From a virus, in the IMG/VR virus record IMGVR_UViG_3300043418_000072, positions 1-64,000 of that record: DNA of 64,000 nt. One strand, 5' to 3'. The notes under the pieces are model-generated. The model made no database searches and was not told where the DNA came from. It saw only the letters and a program-made list of their open reading frames with translations. The translations under genes and the position numbers were made by a program. Within the stretch, counting starts at the first letter, position 1. The number at the start of each line of letters is the position of its first letter. Of this stretch, positions 37,701 through 44,159 are shown in pieces.

Positions 37701-37776
37701 AGATGGGACAGGATTTGAGGGATCTACCACAAGCGAAGTAACGTTCCTTAAAGCTAGCCCAAGTTATACACCATGA
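25798..37776 (+). CDS. Giant baseplate wedge/virion protein, gp7-like N-terminus, 3992 residues
   Basis: One uninterrupted frame of 3992 codons follows gp6. The N-terminus (INFLPEIFQTDTNKKFLNA, then YYWIENGPESV near 140) resembles the large wedge proteins placed after gp6 in environmental T4-like phages; T4 gp7 itself has 1032 residues. Residues about 2170-2810 hold a series of FG-GAP-like blades (for example DNFGQSLKISSDGKIMFAGAP, NDLFGASLAVSQNGNWLYIGA and NENEFFGSALAISD), suggesting an integrin-type beta-propeller. Near 3479-3551 are two GTGY..P.V..GGNG-type repeats found in phage structural proteins. The protein may combine the roles of several T4 wedge proteins (gp7, gp8 and gp10); this is inference, since none of those genes was seen separately. 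Confidence 0.8.
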   Translation: MAATKTINFLPEIFQTDTNKKFLNATLDQLISEPNFKKVNGYIGRKFAPTFKTTDSYISEIDAARQNYQLEPSTVIVNPQTDTVDFYSSYVDLINKIKFYGGNVDNHSRLFSNEMYSFDGKFDFDKFINFSQYYWIENGPESVMISASGVPTEYSWDVTIDSTTGAYNFASKAGADNNPNITLAYGGKYTFNVKAGEFWIQAKPGTSGFDSDHPNINVRQVLGVANNGATTGSVEFIVPQPNGQSRYTDMPLSQSVDYATTIAFRDINGATSADFISQFNGFDGVSAAINGKRIIFVGSNIDEYYWTSALTNNDVVPTADRSKTWQVQVDQNTDIITLVPAEIVNKNERVYIKSGNTNASKNFFLDYTGFYKEVPLLTAPLKTLFYQNSLSGLSAGIISLVDPASAVIDPASDIVGQKSYISPTGVVFTNGLRIRFDTTAINGYADNEYYVEGVGSAIRLVPVAALIAPELPNLSTHDYLTINRSSLSVNAWSRSNRWFHVDVLKATAAYNNEDLVLDQSLRASRSIIEFEPDVQLFNYGFVAKNPIDIFDTSITNAYTQIENKATDNDTTLTVTNSGITLTLTHGDRVIFSNDSSPTVRSKIYVFKIVDISENINVQQYIGNIVEADDAEIVARNNLLVTGGTSAGKEIWYDGTSWHTAQQKTAVNQAPLFDMYDEAGNSFGDTNYYVNTSFAGTKLFSYKPGTGANDLVLGFPLSYRTFNNVGDIQYENNFDVDTFTYLVSPSTKVESINTGYLHVTTAIDTHDTTNIWTKTTEKSKQYQIIRHTADGTNNLFEIDILPNPSADIPNVKVLVNSKVIDVTNFGLTQIGARYAVLINPTLLAVGDSVDLLIYSSSVSKLGYYQVPSNLDNNSLNGNFTSLTLGQIRNHLITLSQNSQSVTGTVPGNNNLRDINIKANGGNILKHASPVVYSSLFLVDGTMNFVDGLRNAQKEYAKFKNKILELSTQIEIDVNDIAGSLDTIIGTINAVKNSNFPWYYSDMAPWGQNKTTLPLYTVLDPRIREYELTKIFNDTELSNLAVLVYLTRTVNGATTKELLVKGRDYVFNSDRPTITVVDSFNLNYNDIITIVEYSNTDGNYIPETPSKMGMWTSSVPMIYSDDTFASGPVDVIQGHDGSITPAFGDYRDAILLEFERRIYNNIKQELTPLVVQAGSQFPGRFRVTDYSLAEFNQVLSSNFLSWVGNNRLDYTTNNYFQSNNPWTWNYKNFKDVLTGDYLPGTWRAIFDYFYDTDRPHTHPWEMLGFTEKPDYWDDRYGAAPYTGGNLVLWTDLSLGYIHAGDRAGIYAEFARPGLLNIIPVDDNGNLRSPEKFAVLDFDSSKANSSYAVGDFGPVETAWRRSSDYPFVLMQTLALLKPAYFFSNFANIDRYKYNNNIAQYLVSPGNQHLTPTSLEVNGAVDSNGNIQRTAGYVNWISDYLKNLGIGEPQAKIKTYLKNLNVQLSYKAAGFTDKRYINLLAEQGSPNSTSDSIIIPDDNYRVELFKSVPTNKIAYSAVIVERSQNGYTVSGYNLSSPYFTIVPSLSNNNAYTITAGKARGVIYKDYQKVRVRVPYGFEFKTTQEVVDFLVSYQRQLQSQGFVFTEFDNDLGAKQDWILSAREFLTWAQQGWQAGNVIILSPVNQSLSVKSTNTVVDEITNLPTGSKVMDPNFSVIKPSAFSVIREDNKFNISTTKGQTIAFAELHLVQYEHVLIFDNKTSFNDIIYSPDTGNRQYRLKLIGSKTADWSGALNPAGFIYNNNKVDEWQQGKDYKKGSLVSYKNSYYVALGKVVAADLFDIKQWKQIDQNSIKTGLLPNFATNAAKFESIYDINNQPVDEELNFYSNGITGFRERQYLTDLALDVETQSKFYQGYIKQKGTKNAILALAQAQLANISNEITVSEEWALRVGEYGATDSDRFVELQLDEAIITNNPAPIQLLKDNEVPLRGVAHYYPREVYRSSLTHTPDMFGDYVSTADDVGYPTAGYVNIDDVDATIFDIQNFADLGNVLNKIGTGFTIWAAKGFSGDWDVYRVSETECAVTGLSYSINNYATVTTSAEHNLSIGDIVAVRRFDDRFDGFYQVYAINGINSFTIGLRQNYKLLSQLQTVSGNGILFKLASGRMANPTEIDSHTPPYGWVQNDKVWVDTLDAAGNWGVYNKTSPWESATKIYLNSSEYQGQDNFGQSLKISSDGKIMFAGAPNSGTGRAAIFLKTTDGEWLENSNFVVGSTGTSGFGQVIDASDRSFVIAAPRSLSNTGYVYVYSVDVATGVSMSQVITVPTGQANDLFGASLAVSQNGNWLYIGAPGAGKVYAYGLFADSTNIQTLAATGSNNDFTLTNQTITDPSELLVNGDTTLVPNVDFTIIDVSGTYKIRFLVNGMATPPAAGPILVTVHSRYKLIDTWIQGNGFGTSVACNPAGDQIAIGANTATVGSVANAGKGYVYDRMVEGFYANGSNNTFIPVRQIGSTRRVTANNVEQIAGVDYNIVGNNVQFVVAPTAGTLINIETNQFNLIQTLSSSTATDGQRFGTKVVISPDTTKIYFSAPYFNLPYYRSGAVYTFANQGRLYGSIIGTVANPTVTPGHSIRVNTVEIQFTSNTLAHVVSKINGAGIPGITAFDDNGHLKIVSARVTSFNNIGVLTKSNKLDVLPGSGTTLAPGTGTALVDLGLTIFVQTQTITHPMSNENEFFGSALAISDNATTLAIGSTGAKTINGTSFDSTETTFDVGSLNFKDAIANSGAVYIYDLMDNPFESIDNPALFAYVQQLQAPALDDNFNFGASIDIVGNYIVAGAINDYSITARGGSIYAFENTMGTQGWDLIRFNETRVEPNSIDKLYIYNTKTQNITARLDYFDPVKGKLLGVAQQDIDYASITDPAIYNDGTGVDTGPTSKFDTTFHWTNAQVGKTWWDTDQMRFIDYEQGDIVYRSKHWGDMFPGSNVKVYEWVESSVLPSKYVESGGNGIPRDDSNGAFVSYTFVDAATGLFKTLYYFWVSDKTTVDVIKTNRTNSVSTIQQIIKNPKDQGISYVAALAKNAISLYNVNSFLTGTDAVLHIDYSPATSTNIIHSEYQLVEENSDATPIPTRIITKMQDSLSGLDRAGLVVPDPELTAVAQVGIDIRPRQTMFVDRLAALENFVKYVNSIFALYPIVDSRDISTLEAGAPIPAAGTGEWDAKIAERIELDYIVTSALADGYKILIESDSEHSGLWTIFKWISATQSWFLVRIQSFATSIYWTKIDWYATDFDYTQKPTHTIDRYYQLDKLALTAGDTIKLNDNGAGRFVYYRVASDLSLTQVGIQDGTIELSSSIYDLESGNMAFDNDNFDTVRFDQNPNQEVRYIFDSVYNDIFTKEIKVEFNKLFFGLVNYIFSEQKSTDWIFKTSFIRVLHKIRDLVQYPSYVKDNQTFYEDYINEVKPYRTQIREYVPLYRGTDYLHAGATDFDLPSYYDTVSSTFRSPDGTYTTDAELLTTANYADWNNNHTYSVVEIDIANGGTGYTLTPNVEVSGGNGSGVVAHATINVTYGNVASVTIISPGSGFTTPPVVTVNGNGTGAILVPKLKNVFFKPDPASSYNTVRTFDTTIKFDRTNFTSNVVDWAANTAYSATVSTGTGTGNIWLASGNLVTYNNIIYKPVAANANTHATFDSSLFEVVNAGNALIRANDRIMGYYQPGVGMPARVVSMLIDGTEYPGVNVTGGKFDSFTSNVNVGATVAFFSANSSIISTNANVDFIELGYELNQQITVIGSANNNKVFGIVDVSANTMILDTALVSNESVGANVTLRYLDYTDTSKIDGTISSSYLDSALGTRPEDINIDGGAYVDTFSSHAPEELIPGRVYDTLSMTVFTKISGNTVTLGHRVFQNMNGQVQYHRITDANTTTLIADLSLSDSNVHVTNASVLPAPNAEQGHPGIVFINGEKITYYTIDTVNNVLGQIRRGVDGTGAPLTHVAGSRVVDASMQQIVPGSTTTESWLNMTANVADGTGFEGSTTSEVTFLKASPSYTP

Positions 37777-37786
37777 TAATGAATAC

Positions 37787-37794
37787 AATAAATA
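37787..37794 (+). promoter_or_regulatory. Late promoter box (AATAAATA)
   Basis: AATAAATACAG lies 17 bases before the ATG at 37812. The start predicted near 37800 excludes upstream in-frame start codons and supports 37812 as the start of the following gene. Confidence 0.55.
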
Positions 37795-37811
37795 CAGATA
37801 TGGATAAAAAT

Positions 37812-38456
37812 ATGACAGACGTACAACCAGAAAACAATGCCGTTACTGCGGTAGTTAAGCAGCCTGATGAACAAGGCAACATGACTATCCGCGGTCACAT
37901 TAAAATTTCGGACCCAGAAACAGGGGAAGTGTTTATTGATAAGCCAAACGCTATTCACTACGAAAATATCAGTGAAGCAATGGCCTACAGTTTAGCTGAC
38001 AAAAGCGGAAACTTCATTAACGTAATGAATTTTGGTAACGGTGGTACAAGTGTTGACCCAACTGGCGTTATTAACTACTTGCCAACTAACACAAACAGTC
38101 AAAACGCTGCATTGTATAATCAAACATTTAGTAAAAACGTTGACGATACTAGCATTGCTAACTTAGACCCAACTAATAATAAGATGGAAATCCGTCATAT
38201 TCCTGGGCAAGTGTTTACAGACATTCTAGTAACATGTCTATTAGACTACGGCGAGCCTTCAAGTCAAGCAGCGTTCGACAATAGCCAGAACTTAACTGAA
38301 GCCTTTGTTTTTGATGAACTAGGTTTGTTCAGTACTGCTGGAAAAATGCTTACTCACGTGGTATTCCACCCAGTACAAAAAGCTCTTAACCGCAAAATTC
38401 AAATCGACTATACAGTGCGTATTCAAGCCTTGACTAACCTAAGCGCGATCGGATAA
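37812..38456 (+). CDS. Virion structural protein, probably baseplate or fibre attachment
   Basis: The protein is 214 residues from the ATG at 37812. ATGs at 37800 and 37773 are in frame but fall on or before the predicted late transcript start. It has a short acidic N-terminus, then IRGHIKISDPETGEVFIDKPNAIHYENISEAM and a beta-rich C-terminus ending in IDYTVRIQALTNLSAIG. No enzymatic motif is seen. It lies between the giant wedge protein and the fibre genes, so a linker or baseplate-edge role is plausible. I do not recognise a T4 counterpart. Confidence 0.7.
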   Translation: MTDVQPENNAVTAVVKQPDEQGNMTIRGHIKISDPETGEVFIDKPNAIHYENISEAMAYSLADKSGNFINVMNFGNGGTSVDPTGVINYLPTNTNSQNAALYNQTFSKNVDDTSIANLDPTNNKMEIRHIPGQVFTDILVTCLLDYGEPSSQAAFDNSQNLTEAFVFDELGLFSTAGKMLTHVVFHPVQKALNRKIQIDYTVRIQALTNLSAIG

Positions 38457-38462
38457 TAACGT

Positions 38463-39929
38463 ATGTCATACCTAGTTAATAAAACAGACGGCCAGTTACT
38501 TGCCACTATCTTAGACGGACAAACCAATGGCTCTGCCAGCAGTATTGTTTTAATCGGTAAACAAGTAACAGGCTATGGTGAAATACAAAACGAAAATTTT
38601 GTACACATCATGGAAAACTTTGCAAATAGCATTGATCCTGCTCACCCATTGGCGGGCCAATTGTGGTGGAACACCGCAGCTAACACTATGCAGGTGTTTG
38701 ACGGAGCAAACTGGCGACCAGTAACTGGTTTTACTAGTGCAGCCACTGCCCCATCTAATGCTTATATTGGCGATCAGTGGTGGGATACAACTAACGACCA
38801 GTACAGAATTTACAATGGCACTGAGTGGGCTCTAGTGGGACCATCGTATAGTAAACTAGACGGTAAAAGCGGCGCATTAGTTGAAACAGTTTATGACACT
38901 GGGCTAACTAAACACACAGTTATTAAACTATATCATAACGGAAACGTAACTGCAATTATCAACCGCGATGCAGAGTTTACTCCAAACGTGTCAATCTCTG
39001 GCTTTACAACAGTACAGCCTGGTATTAGTTTTACTAGCGAAGTTGATGCTATTAAGTTTTACGGTACAGCAACAAACGCAGACACATTGGGTAACTTAAC
39101 TCCGAGTCAGTTCTTACGCAGCGACATTGATTCAACAACTACGGGTACATTAAGTGTCAATGGTCAACTTAACGTTGGACAAAATAACGAATTTAATGCA
39201 ACAGTTAACGGACTTAGTCAAGTAATTCTAAAGAATACAGCAAACAACCAAGACCTGCAGATTAAAGTAACAGTGGCTAACGCATTAACCACTGCATTGG
39301 TGGTAAGTGGAACAGACGGCTTAGTAACAGTTGCACAAAATCCTGTTGATGCAATGGGGGTCGCAACTAAGGGCTACGTTGACGCAGTAGCTGACAATTT
39401 ACGCAACGATACATCTGCAGAAATACTAGCTAACGTTGCAACAATCAACGTTGACTTAACAACTATGCGTGCCAACACAGCGGCTGCTAACGTTGCGATT
39501 AACATTTTGCGTGGTGGTAAAGCAAACATTGCTGGACCAACATTCACAGGTAACGTACAAGCACCTACCCCAACCGCAGGCGATAGCTCTAATAGAATTG
39601 CAACAACAGCATTTGTTGCAAACGCAATTGATATCTTTGACGCGACACAAATCTATAACAATACCACAAATGTAAAAGCAAATGATGGTTCTATTGATTT
39701 GGTTGCTAGCGGTATTACTACTGCAACTATCACTAGCAGCGGTATTACTACTGCAACTCGTCCGCAAAACGACAATAACACTTTTGCTGCTACTACAGCA
39801 TACGTGGATCGCGGCGACAAGAACTTTGTATTAAACTCGGTTAAGTATCAGCCAACGTGCTATGTGTCAGACCAGTTACCGAATAACAGCATTGGCGCAA
39901 ATGGCGACCTTTGGTTCCAATACCAATAA
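38463..39929 (+). CDS. Tail fibre-like structural protein A
   Basis: The 488-residue protein begins with a domain (residues 1-130) that contains DGQLLATILDGQ, SSIVLIGKQVTGYGE, NENFVHIMENFANS and GQLWWNT, shared with the fibre protein at 41576. The middle holds fibre motifs such as GGKANIAGPTFTGNVQAPT (about 345-365) and AMGVATKGYVD. A 21-bp DNA direct repeat near the 3' end encodes two SGITTAT units. It ends with FQYQ directly before the glycine-rich adhesin gene. The shared N-terminal domain probably anchors these fibres to the baseplate, with distal parts that differ. Confidence 0.8.
   Translation: MSYLVNKTDGQLLATILDGQTNGSASSIVLIGKQVTGYGEIQNENFVHIMENFANSIDPAHPLAGQLWWNTAANTMQVFDGANWRPVTGFTSAATAPSNAYIGDQWWDTTNDQYRIYNGTEWALVGPSYSKLDGKSGALVETVYDTGLTKHTVIKLYHNGNVTAIINRDAEFTPNVSISGFTTVQPGISFTSEVDAIKFYGTATNADTLGNLTPSQFLRSDIDSTTTGTLSVNGQLNVGQNNEFNATVNGLSQVILKNTANNQDLQIKVTVANALTTALVVSGTDGLVTVAQNPVDAMGVATKGYVDAVADNLRNDTSAEILANVATINVDLTTMRANTAAANVAINILRGGKANIAGPTFTGNVQAPTPTAGDSSNRIATTAFVANAIDIFDATQIYNNTTNVKANDGSIDLVASGITTATITSSGITTATRPQNDNNTFAATTAYVDRGDKNFVLNSVKYQPTCYVSDQLPNNSIGANGDLWFQYQ
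39708..39758 (+). repeat. 21-bp direct repeat in fibre gene A
   Basis: The 21 bases at 39708-39728 recur exactly at 39738-39758 (30-bp period), encoding repeated SGITTAT. This is a recent tandem duplication inside a fibre shaft. Confidence 0.85.
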
Positions 39930-39938
39930 GGATAATTA

Positions 39939-41519
39939 ATGGCTAGCGAATTAGAAACCGTTGTTACCGTCCCGCTTTCGTACATAGGCGGGCGCTACGT
40001 TTTAACCATGCCAGAATTTGGATTCACTGGTAAAGTTGGATTCAACTTATGGGGTGCCGGTGGCGGATGCGGCGGCAATGATTCTCATCACGGCGGCAAC
40101 GGCGCAGGCGGCGGCTACGTTGAGGGTATTATTAATCGTGTTAAAGCTGGGGCAACAATTGAAGTATTTGTTGGGCAAGGCGGCGGCGCTGGAGGATCCA
40201 GTTCCGGCGGCGGTGGCGGATATAACGGAAAAAGTGGAACAGGCTTTAGCGGGGGCGCTGGCGGCAATGCAGGACCAGCTGGCTGGTCGGGTGGCGGCGG
40301 CGGCGGAGGTGGCGCCACTGTAGTTGCTATTAACGGACGTCCTGTTGCAGTTGCAGGTGGAGGTGGTGGCGGAGGTGGAGGCGGAAATCACGGATTTGGT
40401 GTAGACGCTGGAATCTCATTTAACCACACCTATAAAGACAATGTAGCACTAACTGATCAGTCAAAAGGCATCGCAGGCGGAAGCCATCACGGAGATGGTG
40501 GCGGTGGTGGCGGCGGGGGTGGCGGCATTGCCGGCGGCAGTGGCGGATATCCCTCAGGTGGCGACAGCGGCGGCGATTGCGGATCCAACGGAACTAACGA
40601 TGCACGTTCTGAACAACCTGTGTTTACAGGAGAGTACTGTAATTACAAAGTACCGGGTGGATTTAATTCTCCATTATATCCAGGCAGTAACGTTGGGTTC
40701 GGCGGAGCAAACGATGCAGCCGCTAGCTATTATCCCAATGGTGGCGCAAACGGTGCATGGAGCTGGTTGTTAAACACATACAGCGTTTGGCAAGGCAACG
40801 GCAATTATACTTACAGCGTATACTTTCCTGCTTCGCAAAACTATCAATTTGATCTAGCGATTGACAACTACGGTTGGTTGTATGTAGATGATGTTGAAAT
40901 GGTGTATGCACCGAGTTTCAACGGAGTATGGTCAGCAACACACTTTATTGCAGCAGGTTGGCACACAGTCAGAGTATATGGTATTAACACAGGCGGCCCG
41001 GGCGCAATTGGCGCACAGATTTTACAAAACGGGACACAGATTTGGAATACTCGCAGCGCGATTAATCCTAACGATGGATCTAGAACCGCACAAGGTGGCA
41101 ACGGGTATGCAATTATCACATTCTACAGATCGTCGGGATTCTTTGTAAAGAAAGACGGAGCTTACACTCTCATTCGTCCCCGCGTAAAGGTTAATCATGT
41201 ATTTGCAGCTAGGCTGCACACATGGGTTAAGATTGACGGGGAATGGCGCAGCGCCAATGGATCAGACACTGTGGTTTTTGATCAAGATAGCGTAAACTGG
41301 AGCGATAGCGGATTGCCATCAGATTTTATTACTCCTCCAACTTACTACTTAGGTGGCGACGGCGGAGGCGGCGGATGGGGCGGTGATGGCCAGTCAGATA
41401 GTGGCAACGACGGAACTGACGGAGATGGTGACGGCGATGGCGATGGCGACGGAGGAGATGGCGGAGGCGGCGGAGGAGATGGCGGGGGCGGCGGCGATGG
41501 CGGAGGCGGTGACGGTTGA
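39939..41519 (+). CDS. Glycine-rich adhesin-like protein with PA14-like domain
   Basis: The 526-residue protein has a beta-rich start (VTVPLSYIGGRYVLTMPEFG) and long glycine runs between about 45 and 215, as in distal adhesins of T4-like phages where polyglycine helices display receptor-binding loops. A PA14-like segment follows at about 250-370 (NYTYSVYFPASQNYQFDLA, DNYGWLYVDDVEM, FIAAGWHTVRVYG), a fold that often binds sugars. A domain with VNHVFAARLHTWVKIDGEW comes next. The last 60 residues are Gly/Asp repeats. It lies between two paralogous fibre genes, so a receptor-recognition role is likely. AAGGATAA precedes the ATG. Confidence 0.75.
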   Translation: MASELETVVTVPLSYIGGRYVLTMPEFGFTGKVGFNLWGAGGGCGGNDSHHGGNGAGGGYVEGIINRVKAGATIEVFVGQGGGAGGSSSGGGGGYNGKSGTGFSGGAGGNAGPAGWSGGGGGGGGATVVAINGRPVAVAGGGGGGGGGGNHGFGVDAGISFNHTYKDNVALTDQSKGIAGGSHHGDGGGGGGGGGGIAGGSGGYPSGGDSGGDCGSNGTNDARSEQPVFTGEYCNYKVPGGFNSPLYPGSNVGFGGANDAAASYYPNGGANGAWSWLLNTYSVWQGNGNYTYSVYFPASQNYQFDLAIDNYGWLYVDDVEMVYAPSFNGVWSATHFIAAGWHTVRVYGINTGGPGAIGAQILQNGTQIWNTRSAINPNDGSRTAQGGNGYAIITFYRSSGFFVKKDGAYTLIRPRVKVNHVFAARLHTWVKIDGEWRSANGSDTVVFDQDSVNWSDSGLPSDFITPPTYYLGGDGGGGGWGGDGQSDSGNDGTDGDGDGDGDGDGGDGGGGGGDGGGGGDGGGGDG

Positions 41520-41547
41520 TCCTATTGTAAAAGCACCATAAAACTAA

Positions 41548-41555
41548 GATAAATA
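41548..41555 (+). promoter_or_regulatory. Late promoter (GATAAATA) before fibre gene B
   Basis: GATAAATAACTA lies 20 bases before the ATG at 41576, with CAGGTAAAAG as ribosome site in the leader. The 56-bp gap after the adhesin gene is the longest in the fibre block. Confidence 0.6.
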
Positions 41556-41575
41556 ACTAATAATCAGGTAAAAGA

Positions 41576-43117
41576 ATGTCGTATACAATATCATTATCAA
41601 ACGGGCAATCACTTTTCGGAGCCGATGGGTTGCCGGATGGAACAATTGACACCACTTCTACTAGCTTGGCATTAGTTGGTAAAAACTACCCTGGCTACGG
41701 CGTGTTCCTTAACAGCAACTTAGTTCACTTAGTTGAAAACTTTGCTAACTCGTCTGCTCCTATCGCAGCATTACCGGGTCAAATCTGGTTTGACTCTGCA
41801 AACAAGTCGTTAAAAGTAAACGTTGCAAGCGCAGTGGGAACAGAATCGTGGAAAGTACTTGCTGGTATCACTAACGCTGCAACTAAAGCAGCTATCACTA
41901 TTGCCCCAAATGTGGGCGAGTTTTGGTGGGACACTACTAACAACCAACTTAAAGTCTATAGCGGATTGCTATCACAAGGTGATACAGGTTGGGTAACAGT
42001 GGGTCCAGCAAGTAACACAACTACTGGTCAAACCGGTGCACAGCCCGACACAGTTGTTGACGTAGGATCAGTTTCGCACGTGGTTGTTAAGTTCTACATT
42101 GCCGGCGGCGACCCTGTTGCTATCTTGAGTAAAGACGTTGAATTTACACCTAGTGCCACTATTCCGGGTTTCCAGACTATCAAGCCTGGGTTTAACTTGA
42201 GCACAGCTACTACTAACCGTTTGCAATATTTCGGTAACGCCAACGTTGCAATGAGCTTGATGGTTAACGGGTCAGTTGTAAGCGCCAGCAACTTTACCCG
42301 GTCTGATGTAGTAACAACTAGTACAGTGCCGATTATCACAAGCAACATAGCGGGATTGGCAATTGGCCCAACCAGCGATTTTGTAGTTAACGTAACCCCT
42401 GCAACCACTTCAGTTGGTTTGTATAACACAGACAACAATTACGATACCGTTTTCTATGTTAAAACAGGCGGCGTAACTACTCCAGTTCTAAAAGCAAACG
42501 GCGCACTGGGCGCATTGCAATTATACAATGACCCAACAACTGGTTTGGGCGTTGCAACCAAACAGTATGTTGACTTAGCTAACGCTTCGATTGCGTCGAC
42601 TATGTTAAAACGAGATGGTACAACTACTATCACAGGATCATTGACACCTGCAGCCAACGTAACGTATAATCTAGGTTCTAGTACAGCTTGGTTTAACGTC
42701 ATGTACGGTAAATCCTACCAAGCACAATACGCTGACTTGGCAGAACGCTTTGCTGCTGATGCAGCTTATGAAAAAGGTACAGTAGTTGAATTAGGTGGCG
42801 ACAAAGAAGTTACATTAGTCAAGGATGATCTTAGCGATGCAGTGTTTGGTGTTGTAAGCACCGGTGCTGCTTATTTGCTAAACTCCACAGTTGGTTCAGA
42901 CAAGTCGCATCCGGCCATTGCATTAGCAGGACGAGTACCGGTTAATGTAGTTGGTATAATTACCAAAGGCGACCGCTTAGTGAGCGCAGGCAATGGATTT
43001 GCTAGAGCAGGAACCAAAGAGGAAATTACTCCGTGGAACGTAATTGGGCGAGCACTAGAGAACAAAACCACAACCGGCAATGGCGTAATTGAAGCTATTG
43101 TTAAAGTTAATAGCTAA
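41576..43117 (+). CDS. Tail fibre-like structural protein B with auto-cleaving-type C-terminus
   Basis: The 513-residue protein shares its N-terminal domain with fibre A (STSLALVGKNYPGYGVFLN, NLVHLVENFANS, GQIWFDS). It then has GLGVATKQYVDLANASI and a NLGSSTAWFNVMYGKSYQA segment. From about 390 a domain with DLAERFAADAAYEKGTVVEL, VSTGAAYLLN and IALAGRVPVNVVG resembles peptidase_G2/intramolecular chaperone ends of phage fibres, which fold the trimer and may cut themselves off. The start is supported by a late promoter and ribosome site. Confidence 0.8.
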   Translation: MSYTISLSNGQSLFGADGLPDGTIDTTSTSLALVGKNYPGYGVFLNSNLVHLVENFANSSAPIAALPGQIWFDSANKSLKVNVASAVGTESWKVLAGITNAATKAAITIAPNVGEFWWDTTNNQLKVYSGLLSQGDTGWVTVGPASNTTTGQTGAQPDTVVDVGSVSHVVVKFYIAGGDPVAILSKDVEFTPSATIPGFQTIKPGFNLSTATTNRLQYFGNANVAMSLMVNGSVVSASNFTRSDVVTTSTVPIITSNIAGLAIGPTSDFVVNVTPATTSVGLYNTDNNYDTVFYVKTGGVTTPVLKANGALGALQLYNDPTTGLGVATKQYVDLANASIASTMLKRDGTTTITGSLTPAANVTYNLGSSTAWFNVMYGKSYQAQYADLAERFAADAAYEKGTVVELGGDKEVTLVKDDLSDAVFGVVSTGAAYLLNSTVGSDKSHPAIALAGRVPVNVVGIITKGDRLVSAGNGFARAGTKEEITPWNVIGRALENKTTTGNGVIEAIVKVNS

Positions 43118-43131
43118 TATCGGAATACAAA

Positions 43132-44127
43132 ATGGCATACGGATCAGGAAATCAAATTATTGCGTTAGACTACAACACCTTTGCACAAGGTGGTGCGTCA
43201 GTTAACCATGCAGTAGCAAACATCAACACCATTTGGGGCACAGGACAAGGCGACAAAGGCTATGGACAAAGCACAGTGTTGTCAACAGTTGCAGGCGGTA
43301 CAGATACGGTAACTGCTACCCAATGGGCAACAATGATTTCCCGTTTAAACAGTATGCTAACTCACCAAATCGGATCGGGTTCGGGCATCACTGCACCAAC
43401 AGCAGGCGCGACTATTGCGTACCTAAACACATTAAGCTCAAGCATAACCACAGCGTTTAACAACCGTCTAAATGCTGCATCTAACGGAACGGACGTTGCT
43501 GGAACAGCAACTAACAGTGTGTGGAGCACTGGTGCACCAACTACATTCCAGATTATTAAAACAGCATCTTGGGCAAGTGCAGATCAAGCACGTTACTTCT
43601 TTAATGCTGGCGGCAAACTAATCCTTACATTTGGTACAGTTACTAACTCAGCAGGTAACAGCAAAGGTGCTGATTGGGCAACTCTAATTAACACTAAATT
43701 CAGTAGCATTACAGTTGGTGGTTACTCAAACGTGCGTAACGGCACTGGCGGTACTGCTGGTTTTACTAACAGTGCAATCGGATACTGGAATGCCGGTACA
43801 AGTAACAACTCAATGATTAACTTAACCTCTGCATCTGGTACAGCAGATTATGGCTCCAACTCTATTGCAGTTGGTATCAAGACAAACGGTGTACAAGGTA
43901 GCAATGGAGACGTTGGGTCTATTATGACGTTCCAAATTGATTTAAGCGATGCAGCAGCAGATACAAACATTGCACCAGCAGGTATTCCGGCATATACTCC
44001 AGCTGGTACAGCACCATCTCAAGGTAACTTTAACGATTCGTTGAACCTAACTATCCCAGTAAGCATTACAATCAGGCCACCAGAGACATCAAACCTATCT
44101 GGTATTGTTAACCCAACAATCGCGTAA
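43132..44127 (+). CDS. Virion structural protein, last gene of the late block
   Basis: The 331-residue protein is rich in Ala, Gly, Ser, Thr and Asn and lacks cysteine. It has an N-terminal helical part (NQIIALDYNTFAQ; about 60-120) and a beta-rich C-terminal part with FFNAGGKLILTFGTV and LNLTIPVSITIRPPETSN. The FFNAGGKL stretch occurs in many T4-like structural proteins of unknown role. It is followed three bases later by a strong terminator hairpin. Virion placement is inferred from context and composition. Confidence 0.75.
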   Translation: MAYGSGNQIIALDYNTFAQGGASVNHAVANINTIWGTGQGDKGYGQSTVLSTVAGGTDTVTATQWATMISRLNSMLTHQIGSGSGITAPTAGATIAYLNTLSSSITTAFNNRLNAASNGTDVAGTATNSVWSTGAPTTFQIIKTASWASADQARYFFNAGGKLILTFGTVTNSAGNSKGADWATLINTKFSSITVGGYSNVRNGTGGTAGFTNSAIGYWNAGTSNNSMINLTSASGTADYGSNSIAVGIKTNGVQGSNGDVGSIMTFQIDLSDAAADTNIAPAGIPAYTPAGTAPSQGNFNDSLNLTIPVSITIRPPETSNLSGIVNPTIA

Positions 44128-44129
44128 TA

Positions 44130-44159
44130 TTAAAAGCACTTTCGGGTGCTTTTAATTTG
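44130..44159 (+). terminator. Strong hairpin terminator of the structural block
   Basis: A perfect 10-bp stem (TTAAAAGCAC with GTGCTTTTAA) and a TTTCGG loop are followed by TTT. The A- and T-rich ends would let it work in both directions. It starts right after the last virion gene. Confidence 0.85.

Noticed and set aside
39939-41519. CRISPR-like or minisatellite array in the GGC-rich region
   Set aside because: The short GGCGGN units are in frame glycine codons of a single protein, with no spacer structure. No CRISPR-like array was seen anywhere in the window.
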